64,000 bases of DNA from RGIG5681 sp034180345 (GCA_034180345.1 JAXFOQ010000001.1:1-64000); one strand, 5' to 3'; shown: positions 27,526 through 36,834, numbered from the stretch's first letter. A program made the numbers and translations. The notes: generated by a model from the sequence alone, not told the origin.

Positions 27526-28800
27526 ATGCCGAAATTACAATCAATTAAAGGAGCTTATGATTTATTTGGATCAAATTTAAATAAATTCAATCAAGTAAAA
27601 GCATTATTTAGACAATATTGTGAAAATTATGGTTATCATGAAATTGAAACCCCAGTGTTTGAGGATTTAAGAGTTTTTAAACGCGAGGGCGATACCAGTG
27701 ATATGGTGAATAAGGAAATGTATGTTTTAGGAAACGATCACAAGATGGGTTTAAGGCCTGAGGGGACGGCTGGAATTATTAGAGCCTATGTTGAACATAA
27801 AATGTATGTCAATGAAGCTCCATATAAATTATTTTATGCTGAAAAAATGTATCGTAAAGAAAGACCGCAAAAGGGCAGACAACGCGAGTTTACCCAAATT
27901 GGAGTTGAGAATTTAGGTCCTAAAAAGGCGATCATTGATGCCGAAACCATCGCATTGGGTTATTATTTTATTAAATTATTGGGTTTAAATGATATTGAAG
28001 TTTTAATTAATACCCTTGGCGATTATGAGAGCCGCAAGAATTATACTGAGGCTTTAAAGGCTTATTTTGGTCATAATATTGAATGTCTATGTGATGATTG
28101 TAAGAAGCGCCTGCATACTAATCCATTAAGAATCCTTGATTGTAAAGTCGATAATCAAAACGATGTCCTTCAAAAAGCACCAAAAATTGATGAATATTTA
28201 ACTGCTGAGGCTAAAAATTATTTTAAAGAAGTTTTAAGTTATTTGGATATTTTAGAAATTCCATATAAGGTTGAACAAAGACTTGTAAGAGGCTTAGATT
28301 ATTATACTGATACCGTTTTTGAGGTTGTTAGTACCAATGATGCTAGTGGGGCTCAAAGTACCTTATTTGGTGGTGGTCGTTATGATAACCTTGTAGAATA
28401 TTTTGAAGGACCAGCAACCAGTGGTATCGGTTTTGCGATGGGTTTGGAAAGACTATTAATTTTAATGGAAGCTGAAGGAGTTATTAGCGAAGATACTGAG
28501 GAGATTGATACTTACATCATTGATCTTACTAACAGCAATCCCTATGTGCTTAAAGTTGCCAGTATTTTACGCAATAATGGATTTAAGGTGGAACTTAATG
28601 TCTATGATCGTAAATTAAAGGCACAATTCAAATCGGTAGCACGCTTAAATGCTAAGACGGTAATCATCATCGGTGAAGATGAAATTAAGGAAGCGACAGT
28701 TATGCTTAAAAATATTGAAACTCAAGAACAAATTAAAGTAAATCTTGATGAACTTGTAGATAAATTAGAAGAAATGGTGGGTAATGATATAGATGAATAG
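27526..28800 (+). CDS. hisS: histidine-tRNA ligase
   Basis: A 424-residue class II synthetase that charges tRNA(His). Motif 1 region, motif 2 FYAEKMYRKERPQKGRQREFTQIGVE (about 105-130) and the His-specific LVRGLDYYTDTVFE (about 257-270) are present. Motif 3 is GIGFAMGLERLL, followed by an anticodon-binding C-terminal domain. Length is normal. It is led by a T-box and has AGAGGAG 7 bases before the ATG. It overlaps aspS by 8 bases, so both synthetases answer to the same T-box. Confidence 0.97.
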   Translation: MPKLQSIKGAYDLFGSNLNKFNQVKALFRQYCENYGYHEIETPVFEDLRVFKREGDTSDMVNKEMYVLGNDHKMGLRPEGTAGIIRAYVEHKMYVNEAPYKLFYAEKMYRKERPQKGRQREFTQIGVENLGPKKAIIDAETIALGYYFIKLLGLNDIEVLINTLGDYESRKNYTEALKAYFGHNIECLCDDCKKRLHTNPLRILDCKVDNQNDVLQKAPKIDEYLTAEAKNYFKEVLSYLDILEIPYKVEQRLVRGLDYYTDTVFEVVSTNDASGAQSTLFGGGRYDNLVEYFEGPATSGIGFAMGLERLLILMEAEGVISEDTEEIDTYIIDLTNSNPYVLKVASILRNNGFKVELNVYDRKLKAQFKSVARLNAKTVIIIGEDEIKEATVMLKNIETQEQIKVNLDELVDKLEEMVGNDIDE

Positions 28801-30538
28801 AACACATACTAATGGAGAACTAAGACTAAGTGATGTTGGCAAGGAAGTAAAACTTGTTGGATGGGTAGCTAAGAAACGCAAATTCCGCAACATTCTTTTT
28901 GTGGATTTAAGAGATCGTTATGGTATTACTCAGGTGGTTTTTGATGAAGAAATATTGGGTAGTATTCCTGATTTAAGAAATGAATATGTACTTGAAGTAA
29001 GTGGGGTAGTTCTTAAAAAAGAAGTTGCCAATCCTAAACTTAAAACAGGTGAGATTGAAGTTAGCATCAGGGAATTTGAAATTTTAAACACCGCCAAGAC
29101 AACGCCGTTTATGATTCAAGATGAAACTGATGGCTTAGAAGATCTGCGTTTAGAATATCGTTATTTAGACTTAAGACGACCAATTATTCAAGAAAAGTTA
29201 ATTATGCGTGATCGTGTTACAGGTATTATTCGTAATTTTCTTCATGAACTTAATTTTATTGAGGTTGAAACTCCAATTTTAGGTAAATCAACCCCAGAAG
29301 GAGCGCGTGATTATCTTGTGCCTTCGCGTTTATACCATGGTAATTTTTATGCCTTACCTCAATCACCACAAATCTTTAAACAATTATTGATGGTTGGTGG
29401 TCTTGATCGTTATTTTCAAGTGGCAAGGTGTTTTAGAGATGAAGATTTACGTGCTGATCGTCAACCTGAATTTACTCAAATTGATATTGAAATGAGTTTT
29501 GTGGAAGAAAAGGATATTTTTGAAGTGGTTGAAAAAATGATGAAAAAAATCTTCAAAGATATTAAGAGTATTGACTTACCAAAATTTAAAGTTATTAAAT
29601 ATGTTGATGCTATGGAAAGATATGGCAGTGATAAGCCAGACTTGCGTTTTGGTAATGAACTTTTGGATGTTAGTACCATCTTTAAGAATACTGAATTTAC
29701 CATCTTTAAAAATGTTCTTGAAAATGGTGGTTTGATAAAGGCCTTAGTTTTTAAAGACATAGCTGATCAATTATCAAAAAAAGACTTTGAGAAACTCCAA
29801 AACTATGTTAAAAAATATGGTGCTAAAGCCCTTGCTTATTTAAAATACCAAGATGAAATTAGTGGTAGTATCGCCAAGGTTTTAAGCGATAATGAAAAAG
29901 AGGAATTAAAGGCTAAACTTAATATTGGAAATAACGATGTTGTCTTTATGATTGCGGATAGTTATAAGGTTGTAAGCGCAGCTCTTGGAGCCTTACGCGT
30001 TAAATTGGCTAAAGATTTTAATTTGATTAATCAAGATAGTTATGAATTTGCATGGATTGTTGATTTTCCGATGTATGAGTATAGCGAGGAAGAACAACGC
30101 TTTGTGGCTGCCCACCATCCATTTACATCACCGAAAATCGAAGATATTGATAAGCTGATTGATGATAAGGCTAATTGTTATAGCCGTGCCTATGATTTAG
30201 TATTAAATGGCTATGAATTATTGAGTGGTTCAATTAGAATCCATAACCAAGAACTTCAAGCCAAGGTATTTGAGGCGCTTGGCTTAAGCCTTGAAGAAGC
30301 TAAAGATAAGTTTGGTTTCTTCTTAGAAGCTTTTGAATATGGTGCTCCACCACACGGTGGGGTTGGAATTGGGCTTGAACGACTAATTATGATTTTAAGT
30401 AATACCGATAATATCAAAGATGTTGTGGCCTTCCCAAAAACTGCCAGTGCCAGTGATTTGATGAGTGGTGCTCCTAATGATGTCGATATCAAACAACTTA
30501 AAGACTTGGGTATCGCTTTAATCACCAAAGAAAATTAA
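28793..30538 (+). CDS. aspS: aspartate-tRNA ligase
   Basis: A 581-residue bacterial-type class II synthetase. It has an N-terminal OB-fold anticodon domain (about 1-100, VGWVAKKRKFRNILFVDLRD) and the catalytic core with motif 2 FRDEDLRADRQPEFTQIDIE. The bacterial GAD insertion domain is at about 285-410, and motif 3 is GIGLERLIMIL near the C-terminus. Length fits the family. The hisS-aspS pair sharing a T-box is a common Bacillota arrangement. Confidence 0.97.
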   Translation: MNRTHTNGELRLSDVGKEVKLVGWVAKKRKFRNILFVDLRDRYGITQVVFDEEILGSIPDLRNEYVLEVSGVVLKKEVANPKLKTGEIEVSIREFEILNTAKTTPFMIQDETDGLEDLRLEYRYLDLRRPIIQEKLIMRDRVTGIIRNFLHELNFIEVETPILGKSTPEGARDYLVPSRLYHGNFYALPQSPQIFKQLLMVGGLDRYFQVARCFRDEDLRADRQPEFTQIDIEMSFVEEKDIFEVVEKMMKKIFKDIKSIDLPKFKVIKYVDAMERYGSDKPDLRFGNELLDVSTIFKNTEFTIFKNVLENGGLIKALVFKDIADQLSKKDFEKLQNYVKKYGAKALAYLKYQDEISGSIAKVLSDNEKEELKAKLNIGNNDVVFMIADSYKVVSAALGALRVKLAKDFNLINQDSYEFAWIVDFPMYEYSEEEQRFVAAHHPFTSPKIEDIDKLIDDKANCYSRAYDLVLNGYELLSGSIRIHNQELQAKVFEALGLSLEEAKDKFGFFLEAFEYGAPPHGGVGIGLERLIMILSNTDNIKDVVAFPKTASASDLMSGAPNDVDIKQLKDLGIALITKEN

Positions 30539-30580
30539 TAATATTAAATGTTTACAATCATATTCATTGGGAATACCTTG

Positions 30581-30613
30581 ATTATTGCCTGGATATTAAG
30601 CGAATAATTTTTT
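30581..30613 (+). terminator. probable terminator of hisS-aspS
   Basis: ATTATTGC (30581-30588) pairs with GCGAATAAT (30600-30608) with one bulged G, followed by a T run. AT-rich and moderately stable. Confidence 0.55.
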
Positions 30614-30657
30614 GGTCTAATATAAAAATATTGAGTTAATAGCTCTAAGGAGTATTT

Positions 30658-31137
30658 ATGATTATCAGTTATTTAATTACATTTTTATTATCAATGGTAC
30701 CGATATTTGAGCTTCGTGGAGCTATTCCTTACGGTACCCTTATATGTGATCCCAGGGTGCCGTTAGTGCATGCCTATATTATTGCGATTATCGGCAATAT
30801 GATACCTGTACCCTTTATCTTTTTCTTTGCCAGAAAAATTTTAGTCTGGGGTTCAGATAAACCCTATATTGGTAGTTTTTTTACTTGGTGCATTAAAAAA
30901 GGCCATCGCGCTGGTGATAAACTTCAAAAAAGTGCTGGTAAAGGACTTTATTGGGCGTTGTTACTTTTTGTGGGGATTCCACTACCTGGTACTGGTGCCT
31001 GGACTGGTACCTTGGCTGCTTCATTTTTAGATATGGATTTTAAAAAGAGCATAGTCGCTATTATGGGTGGTGTTTTGCTTGCGGGAATCATTATCGGAAT
31101 GTTAAGCGCTTTCGGAATTAATGTCTTAGCTAAATAA
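30658..31137 (+). CDS. small multidrug export family membrane protein
   Basis: A 159-residue polytopic protein with about four helices, matching the pattern of the PF06695 'small multi-drug export protein' family: MVPIFELRGAIPYG near the start, PVPFIFFFARKIL in the middle, and FVGIPLPGTGAWTGTLAA near residue 105-120. The family resembles a half-size SNARE-associated/DedA-like fold; despite its name, transport of drugs is not well established. TAAGGAG precedes the ATG. It appears to be a single-gene unit between two terminators. Confidence 0.85.
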   Translation: MIISYLITFLLSMVPIFELRGAIPYGTLICDPRVPLVHAYIIAIIGNMIPVPFIFFFARKILVWGSDKPYIGSFFTWCIKKGHRAGDKLQKSAGKGLYWALLLFVGIPLPGTGAWTGTLAASFLDMDFKKSIVAIMGGVLLAGIIIGMLSAFGINVLAK

Positions 31138-31141
31138 TAAT

Positions 31142-31168
31142 AAAAACTAGCTTTAAGCTAGTTTTTAT
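31142..31168 (+). terminator. terminator after the small export protein gene
   Basis: AAAAACTAGCTT (31142-31153) pairs with AAGCTAGTTTTT (31155-31166), followed by ATTA. Confidence 0.85.
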
Positions 31169-31231
31169 TAGCATTATAGTCTAAAAAATAGTAACATTGT
31201 ATATGTATACTAAACATTTAAAGGGGGAGTT

Positions 31232-32932
31232 ATGTTAAAAGGTATTGCAGCAAGTGCTGGTATTGCACTTGGCAGAGTTTATAAGTTAGAAGAACCAGTA
31301 TTAAATTACGATATGGCATCAAAGGGTCCTGATATTGAACAGGCTGATTTTGATGTTGCAGTTACTAAAACTGTCCATGATATTGAAGCGATTAAGGAGG
31401 GTGCGATTAATAATCTCAGTGATGAAGAAGCTGCGATTTTTGATGCCCACTTAATGATGATTGGTGATCCTGAATATACAGGACAAATTAAAGAAATGAT
31501 TAATAACGGCACCAGCGCTGTGGCTGCAACAAAGCACATTTCCGATCAGATGATTGAAATGTTTTTGTCGATGGATAATGATTATTTTAAGGAAAGAGCA
31601 GCCGATATTAAGGATGTATCTTATCGTTTGATTTGTAACCTATTAAAGGTTGATATTCCTAATCTTTCAGCAATTGATCATGAGGTTATTATCCTGGCAA
31701 ATGATTTAACACCTAGTGATACTGCGCAATTAAATAAAAAATATACATTGGGCTTTGTTACTGAGATTGGTGGGCGTACCAGTCATTCAGCAATTATGGC
31801 TAGATCTTTAGAAATTCCAGCTATTGTCGGGGTTGGCGGGATTATGAATGAAGTTAAGAAGGATGATTTTATTATCATGGATGCTGTTAAAGGTGAAGTG
31901 ATTATTAATCCAAGCAAAGAGGTAATTGATGAATACCAAAGACTTCGTGCTGATTATTTGGCTGAAAAAGAAGCGCTTAAGGTATTGATTGATGCTAAAT
32001 CAGTAACGCTTGATGGCCATGAGGTTGAAATAGCTTGTAATATTGGAACGCCAAAGGATGTTGAGGGTGCTCTTAATAATGGCGCTGAGGGTATTGGTTT
32101 GTATCGTACAGAATTTTTATATATGGATTCTCATGATGATTTTCCAAATGAAGATGCTCAATTTGAGGCTTATAAAGAAGTATTGGTTGGTATGAAGGGC
32201 AAGAAGGTGGTTGTTCGTACCTTGGATATTGGTGGTGATAAACGTTTGGATTATTTTGAATTTCCACCTGAAATGAATCCGTTTTTAGGCTACCGTGCTA
32301 TTCGCTTATGTTTAGATCGTCAAGATATTTTTAAAACACAATTACGCGCCCTATTAAGAGCCAGCGCCTATGGAAAACTATGTATAATGTTTCCGATGAT
32401 TGCTACAGTTAAGGAATTTTTGGATGCCAAGGCTATTTTCTTAGCTGAAAAAGAAAAACTGCAAAGTGAAGGTGTAACGATAGGTGAGGATATTGAATTA
32501 GGAATGATGGTTGAAATTCCATCGGCTGCAATCTTAGCTGATAAATTCGCCGAACATGCAGATTTCTTCTCGATTGGTACCAATGATTTAATTCAATATT
32601 CAATGGCCGCTGATCGTATGAGTGAAAAAGTTTCTTATCTTTACCAACCTTTAAACCCATCAATTTTAAGACTTATCAAACTTACGATTGATGGTGCCCA
32701 CAAACACAATAAATGGGTCGGAATGTGTGGCGAAATGGCTGGTGATACTTTGGCCTGTCCTGTGCTGCTTGGTTTAGGTCTTGATGAATTTTCTATGAGT
32801 GCTTCAAGTATTTTAGAAGCTCGTAAGATGATTCGTGCTTTAAATAAACAAGATATGGAAAAACTTGCTGAAGAAGCTTTGAATAAATCAAACATTGATG
32901 AAGTAGTAACTTTAATCAAGAATAAATTGTAA
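31232..32932 (+). CDS. ptsI: PTS enzyme I (phosphoenolpyruvate-protein phosphotransferase)
   Basis: A 566-residue cytoplasmic enzyme that takes phosphate from phosphoenolpyruvate and passes it to HPr, energising all PTS sugar uptake. The active-site His185 lies in GGRTSHSAIMARS. The PEP-binding C-terminal TIM barrel has GIGLYRTEFLYM, FSIGTNDLIQYSMAADR and the CGEMAGD motif with the conserved Cys. Length is normal. AAAGGGGGAG precedes the ATG. ptsH (HPr) is not beside it, unlike the usual ptsHI operon, and must lie elsewhere. It serves the EIICBA permease at 55.9 kb. Confidence 0.97.
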   Translation: MLKGIAASAGIALGRVYKLEEPVLNYDMASKGPDIEQADFDVAVTKTVHDIEAIKEGAINNLSDEEAAIFDAHLMMIGDPEYTGQIKEMINNGTSAVAATKHISDQMIEMFLSMDNDYFKERAADIKDVSYRLICNLLKVDIPNLSAIDHEVIILANDLTPSDTAQLNKKYTLGFVTEIGGRTSHSAIMARSLEIPAIVGVGGIMNEVKKDDFIIMDAVKGEVIINPSKEVIDEYQRLRADYLAEKEALKVLIDAKSVTLDGHEVEIACNIGTPKDVEGALNNGAEGIGLYRTEFLYMDSHDDFPNEDAQFEAYKEVLVGMKGKKVVVRTLDIGGDKRLDYFEFPPEMNPFLGYRAIRLCLDRQDIFKTQLRALLRASAYGKLCIMFPMIATVKEFLDAKAIFLAEKEKLQSEGVTIGEDIELGMMVEIPSAAILADKFAEHADFFSIGTNDLIQYSMAADRMSEKVSYLYQPLNPSILRLIKLTIDGAHKHNKWVGMCGEMAGDTLACPVLLGLGLDEFSMSASSILEARKMIRALNKQDMEKLAEEALNKSNIDEVVTLIKNKL

Positions 32933-32937
32933 GTATA

Positions 32938-32967
32938 AAATCGAATCTATTAAGATTCGATTTTTAT
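32938..32967 (+). terminator. ptsI terminator
   Basis: AAATCGAATCT (32938-32948) pairs with AGATTCGATTT (32953-32963), followed by TTATAAT. Confidence 0.85.
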
Positions 32968-33018
32968 AATATTACCGTTTAATTATTTAATTTAGATTTG
33001 ATATTTCGATTATAAGAA

Positions 33019-33654
33019 TTAATTGTTATTTTTATATTTAAAATTTACGATATAAATTATACTGATTAATCCAACTAAAAATACCCCAAAGAAAATTGTG
33101 CTAATCAACATTTGTTTTTCTGTTTCTGAAATATAGATAGCGAAATACAGAATGTTTAATAACAATGCCAAAGAATCTACCGATCTATCCATTAGCTGTA
33201 ATTGTTTTTTATATTTAATTAGTTCTTTTTCGTGTGCTTTTTGGTGTCCAGCAATCATTGTGAAGTCTTGATTTTTAATACTGTTTTCAAAGGTGGTGTG
33301 CATAATTAGGGTGATGGTTGTTGCTGAAAGGGTGGAAATCATAACACCTATCAGATTGATATGACCCTGCATAGCTAAAATAAAATGAATGGTTGAAATG
33401 ATGATGGTTATGGATGGTATGAGCATATAATAATTCTTCTTTTTATTTTCATTTATTTTATTATTGATTATTTCATCAATGCTTTGATTGAAAATAACGC
33501 TTAATTGGTACAACATATCAGAATCGGGCTGTGTTTTACCATTTTCCCAATTTGAAATTGCTTGTCGAGAGATATTTAATTTCTCCGCCAGTATGTCTTG
33601 GGTCATACCATATTTTTTACGAAGATATTTTATTGATGCACCTATATTGTTCAT
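33019..33654 (-). CDS. XRE-family regulator with membrane-spanning C-terminal part
   Basis: A 211-residue protein. Residues 1-60 are a Cro/C1-type helix-turn-helix (LRKKYGMTQDILAEKLNISRQAISNWENG). The rest has about four hydrophobic segments (about 83-100, 105-125, 165-180, 185-205), so it is a DNA-binding domain on a membrane anchor. I start at 33654, after AGGAGGTAAGGG, since the family begins near this Met. The gene stands alone on the minus strand. A perfect palindrome lies in its upstream region and could be its operator. Target genes are unknown. Confidence 0.8.
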   Translation of the reverse strand: MNNIGASIKYLRKKYGMTQDILAEKLNISRQAISNWENGKTQPDSDMLYQLSVIFNQSIDEIINNKINENKKKNYYMLIPSITIIISTIHFILAMQGHINLIGVMISTLSATTITLIMHTTFENSIKNQDFTMIAGHQKAHEKELIKYKKQLQLMDRSVDSLALLLNILYFAIYISETEKQMLISTIFFGVFLVGLISIIYIVNFKYKNNN

Positions 33655-33725
33655 ATATCCCTTACCTCCTGATACCATCATACATAAGTAGGGCGATATA
33701 TTCCATATATTAGTATTTACATTGA

Positions 33726-33742
33726 CGCAATAATTTATTGCG
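33726..33742. promoter_or_regulatory. possible operator palindrome between XRE gene and yebC
   Basis: CGCAATAA-T-TTATTGCG is a perfect 8-bp inverted repeat in the 200-base divergent region. A second broken inverted pair, CGATATAT (33693-33700) and ATATATCG (33752-33759), flanks it. Palindromes next to a helix-turn-helix gene often bind its product; this is inference. Confidence 0.4.
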
Positions 33743-33854
33743 ATTTAAAAATATATCGTAATTAGAAGCTTTTAAAGTCATATTTTTAGGCTTTTCTAGT
33801 ATTTTGTTTTAATTATATGTTAGAATACTTTAGAAATTAAAAGAAGGAGAAATT

Positions 33855-34574
33855 ATGGGAAGAGCACATGAAGTACGCGCGGCATCAATGGCTAAAACAG
33901 CCGCAATTAAATCAAAACTATATAGTCGCTATGGTAAGGAATTATATATTGCTGCCAAAGCAGGTGTACCTGACCCAGAAATGAATTTAACATTAAAGCG
34001 TAAAATTTCTGAAGCCAAGGCTGCACAAGTTCCTGCTGATGTTATTAAGCGTGCAATTGAAAAAGCCAAAGGAAATTCAACAGATAATTATGACAGTTTA
34101 AGATATGAGGGTTTTGGTCCTGGGGCAAGCACCATTATCATCGACTGTCTAACTGATAATCCTAATCGTACGATTGCTGGAATTAATACCTGTTTTAATA
34201 AATCTAAATGTAAGTTAGGTGTAAAAGGCTCAGTGTCATTTAATTATGATAATTTAGGTATTTTAACTTTTAAGTTTGATGATGAAGAAAAAATTCTTGA
34301 TATTTTAATTGAAGCTGATGTTAATGTTTCAGATGTTGAAAATGAAGATGGTTTAATTACCGTCTATGTTGAGCCAACTGACTTGCATAAGGCTGAAGAA
34401 GCTATTACTAGCGCCTTGGGTGAAACTAATTTTGAGGAATTATCAATTAAAATGTTGGCACAAGAATATGTAAGTATTGATAATCCTGAAGAAAAAGAAT
34501 TGTGGGATCGCCTATTGACTATGCTTAATGATTTTGATGATGTTAATGAAATATTCCATAATGTAAAAGACTAA
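33855..34574 (+). CDS. yebC: YebC/PmpR family protein (TACO1-like)
   Basis: A 239-residue protein of the YebC/TACO1 family, first described as transcriptional regulators and more recently as translation factors helping ribosomes at proline-rich stretches. The opening MGRAHEVRAASMAKTAAIKS is the family one with the His of GRxH; later blocks GADV-like NVSDVENEDG are present. The middle GVKGSVSFNYDNLG block is also typical. AAGGAG is 6 bases before the ATG. It is monocistronic, with a terminator shared with the convergent tmcAL gene. Confidence 0.93.
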   Translation: MGRAHEVRAASMAKTAAIKSKLYSRYGKELYIAAKAGVPDPEMNLTLKRKISEAKAAQVPADVIKRAIEKAKGNSTDNYDSLRYEGFGPGASTIIIDCLTDNPNRTIAGINTCFNKSKCKLGVKGSVSFNYDNLGILTFKFDDEEKILDILIEADVNVSDVENEDGLITVYVEPTDLHKAEEAITSALGETNFEELSIKMLAQEYVSIDNPEEKELWDRLLTMLNDFDDVNEIFHNVKD

Positions 34575-34577
34575 ATT

Positions 34578-34606
34578 AATAAACCAAGTTAATAACTTGG
34601 TTTATT
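34578..34606. terminator. bidirectional terminator between yebC and tmcAL
   Basis: AATAAACCAAGTT (34578-34590) and AACTTGGTTTATT (34594-34606) form a 13-bp stem; T-rich on the plus side. It overlaps the tmcAL stop codon. Confidence 0.85.
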
Positions 34607-35699
34607 TTATAATTATCGGTCCTTTAATCTCTTGGTCTAAAATATTTTTTCTGTGGTCTTTATCAAGATTATGAGCATATAAAAGAGCAGCTTTATAGAA
34701 CAATTCACGATATTCTTTGGGTATCTGATTAAAATTTACGGCAACATTAGTTTTGGTTTTTAATTTTTTCAAATAATTTTGCCCCTTCTTATTAAAGCCT
34801 AAAACGCGGATAAAGTTTATTTCTGGAAGATTTTTAACCGCTGTCTTTTTATTATTCATCATAATATGAATGAGTGAGCGTTCTATCCTTGCCTTGGTAT
34901 ATCTTCTGGTAATAGCCTTATTGATAAAATCATCATAGTTATCACTATTGGCTATACATTTGATTAAATGATTTTCAATCCCCTCATCAATAAGATATAT
35001 TTCTTTTAATTCTTGACTGTTTGCGGTGGTAAGAAGGGTTTGTAAGTATGAAAAATATTTTTCATTAAATTGAGGCTTGGTAATATTCAAGGGTGTTGTA
35101 ATATGATAATCAATATTATTTTTAACTGCCTTTCTTATGGCGCTAGCACTTGATATATCATTGATTTCATCACTGTGATAGCTGATATGGCGTTTAATAC
35201 TAAGCGGGGTGATGGGGCTGTTTTTTAATTCCTTAAGATAGCTTATTGCCAGAATATCGTTGGCTTCAAATTTTCCTGATAATAAGCCGTAGCTTTGTGG
35301 GAAGGAAAGACCTGCCTTGAGATTTTCTTTTAAATGATTGACATTGATATTTAAGTGCGCAATTTCTTTCAATTCTTTTAGATTGTTGGTTTCAGAACCA
35401 AAAACTAAATAATCTATATCACACAGCTTTAAGGTATCAATGGCGCCTTTGGCAAAAATATCAGCATTGCTTAAAACACTGGTGGTTGGGATTTCGAGCA
35501 CTAGATCAACTCCGTGTTTAAGGGCGCTTTGGATTTTGGTCTGCTTATCAATAATACTTATAGTGCCGCGTTGATTAAAATTACCACTGATAACCGCAAT
35601 TAAAAGATCGCAATTAGTTAGTTGCTTAGTTTTTTCAATGTGGAGTATATGACCGTTGTGCAATGGGTTATATTCAGCGATGATACCAGCAATTTTCAT
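34602..35699 (-). CDS. tmcAL: tRNA(Met) cytidine acetate ligase TmcAL-like
   Basis: A 365-residue nucleotidyltransferase-like enzyme of the YlbM/TmcAL family, which uses ATP and acetate to make N4-acetylcytidine at the wobble base of elongator tRNA(Met). The N-terminal nucleotidyltransferase signature is GIIAEYNPLHNGH (5-17), followed by ISGNFNQRG. A KRH-type block (PLSIKRHISYHSDEI) follows. Length is slightly below B. subtilis YlbM. Its ATG is preceded by TATAAT and only 6 bases, with no ribosome-binding site, so translation is probably leaderless. Confidence 0.9.
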   Translation of the reverse strand: MKIAGIIAEYNPLHNGHILHIEKTKQLTNCDLLIAVISGNFNQRGTISIIDKQTKIQSALKHGVDLVLEIPTTSVLSNADIFAKGAIDTLKLCDIDYLVFGSETNNLKELKEIAHLNINVNHLKENLKAGLSFPQSYGLLSGKFEANDILAISYLKELKNSPITPLSIKRHISYHSDEINDISSASAIRKAVKNNIDYHITTPLNITKPQFNEKYFSYLQTLLTTANSQELKEIYLIDEGIENHLIKCIANSDNYDDFINKAITRRYTKARIERSLIHIMMNNKKTAVKNLPEINFIRVLGFNKKGQNYLKKLKTKTNVAVNFNQIPKEYRELFYKAALLYAHNLDKDHRKNILDQEIKGPIIIK

Positions 35700-35711
35700 A
35701 AGTACATTATA
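35700..35711 (-). promoter_or_regulatory. -10 box for a probable leaderless tmcAL mRNA
   Basis: On the minus strand TATAAT (35711-35706) is followed by GTACTT and then ATG (35699-35697). Same geometry as several plus-strand genes. Confidence 0.6.
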
Positions 35712-35787
35712 TATTATTTTTTTCTTATCTCATGAATACTTTGAATTTTGTTTGTGATAAAATATTTTTGCAGGGGGGATTATAAAG

Positions 35788-36219
35788 GTGGATAAAAGAA
35801 TATATAAGGCTAAAAAGTGGATATTTATTAAAGATTTATTGATGTACTGCTTTGGTCTGGCATTACTTACAGCAATATTGTTATTTTTTATTAATCATTA
35901 TATTGTGCTGGCAATTGTAAGTGTTATTACCTTGTTGATCATATTTTCAGTTTTTAAGGATAAAAAATTGGTAATTATTGTCGATGATGAGTATTTAAAC
36001 ATAATCAGAGGTCATAAAAATGACAATTATACAATTAAGAATTGTTCATTTAAGGCTAAAATAAGTGATTATTCTTTAGATCTTTATGTTTATGATAAAG
36101 ATGGTTATAAACATAGTTATGATTTGTCATTGATCGGACATCGATCATTTAATGAGTTATTGAATGATTTGGGTATTATTGGCGATAAGGCTGAACCTAT
36201 TGTTATTAGTGCTGAATAA
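35788..36219 (+). CDS. membrane protein of unknown function
   Basis: A 143-residue protein I do not recognise. Two hydrophobic helices (about 19-36 and 40-57) follow a basic N-terminus, then about 85 mainly polar residues with alternating hydrophobic pattern suggestive of a small beta-rich cytoplasmic domain (LVIIVDDEYLNIIRG onward). The start is GTG with a GGGGGG ribosome-binding site about 10 bases upstream. The next gene begins 10 bases after its stop and also encodes a membrane-anchored unknown, so the two probably work together. Confidence 0.65.
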   Translation: MDKRIYKAKKWIFIKDLLMYCFGLALLTAILLFFINHYIVLAIVSVITLLIIFSVFKDKKLVIIVDDEYLNIIRGHKNDNYTIKNCSFKAKISDYSLDLYVYDKDGYKHSYDLSLIGHRSFNELLNDLGIIGDKAEPIVISAE

Positions 36220-36229
36220 AGGAGGAAAT

Positions 36230-36685
36230 ATGGAAAATTTTATTAAAGCATTTCAAAGTATGGGAATTATCGGTTATATAATTCCAGTAGTATTTATCGG
36301 CTATTTTATCTTCTTTTTAGTCTATCGTCATAATTCTAAAAATAAATTACAAGCTTGGTTGAATGAGCATCCCGATGCCATTAAAATTTATTTGAAAAGT
36401 GGTTTTAATGTAATTACTTCTAAAACAATCAGTGCTCGTATTATCGGTACTAATGCCTATCCTCAAATTGTATATGAAGGCATGCAGGCTGTGATATATG
36501 GTCTTAGTGGAAGCTTAGAAGTAGAGCTTACCTATGAATATACAAGACCTGGAGTTATTTATAAAAATGTTACAAGTACCTGGGGTCCGACTAAGCTTAT
36601 TTTAGAAATTGAAGCTGGTAAAAATTACGAACTTTTATTTGATAAAAAAGAAGAAACTTTTAAATTAAAAACTATAGAAAAATAA
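36230..36685 (+). CDS. membrane-anchored protein of unknown function
   Basis: A 151-residue protein with one N-terminal helix (about 13-33, IIGYIIPVVFIGYFIFFLVY) and a C-terminal soluble region of about 110 residues, rich in beta-type alternation. No family is recognised. I start at 36230 because AAAGGAGGAAAT precedes it; the longer frame adds 22 residues overlapping the preceding gene. It is the second gene of a pair with the 143-residue protein. No terminator is obvious before the rpsB promoter. Confidence 0.65.
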   Translation: MENFIKAFQSMGIIGYIIPVVFIGYFIFFLVYRHNSKNKLQAWLNEHPDAIKIYLKSGFNVITSKTISARIIGTNAYPQIVYEGMQAVIYGLSGSLEVELTYEYTRPGVIYKNVTSTWGPTKLILEIEAGKNYELLFDKKEETFKLKTIEK

Positions 36686-36712
36686 GCTAAATTTTACAAT
36701 ATCGTCCTTTAC

Positions 36713-36741
36713 TTGAATAGAGATATTTGTTAAAATATTAA
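36713..36741 (+). promoter_or_regulatory. rpsB promoter
   Basis: TTGAAT (36713-36718), 17-base spacer, TATTAA (36736-36741). This leaves a leader of about 87 bases. Confidence 0.5.
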
Positions 36742-36747
36742 GGCTTA

Positions 36748-36825
36748 TGCAAAACACACACAGGGAATTCGTTTTTCCGTGCCTTAATTGGTTAAAGCGT
36801 TAGAACCTGTGGAGGACTAACGGAG
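36748..36825 (+). promoter_or_regulatory. rpsB leader with hairpins, possible S2 autoregulatory RNA
   Basis: The leader can form GGAA-TTCGTTT-TTCC (36763-36777) and GGTT-AAAGCGTTAG-AACC (36790-36809) before the ribosome-binding site CGGAGG. Structured rpsB leaders bind S2 in several bacteria. Assigned by position and by-eye folding only. Confidence 0.4.
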
Positions 36826-36834
36826 GTAAAGATT

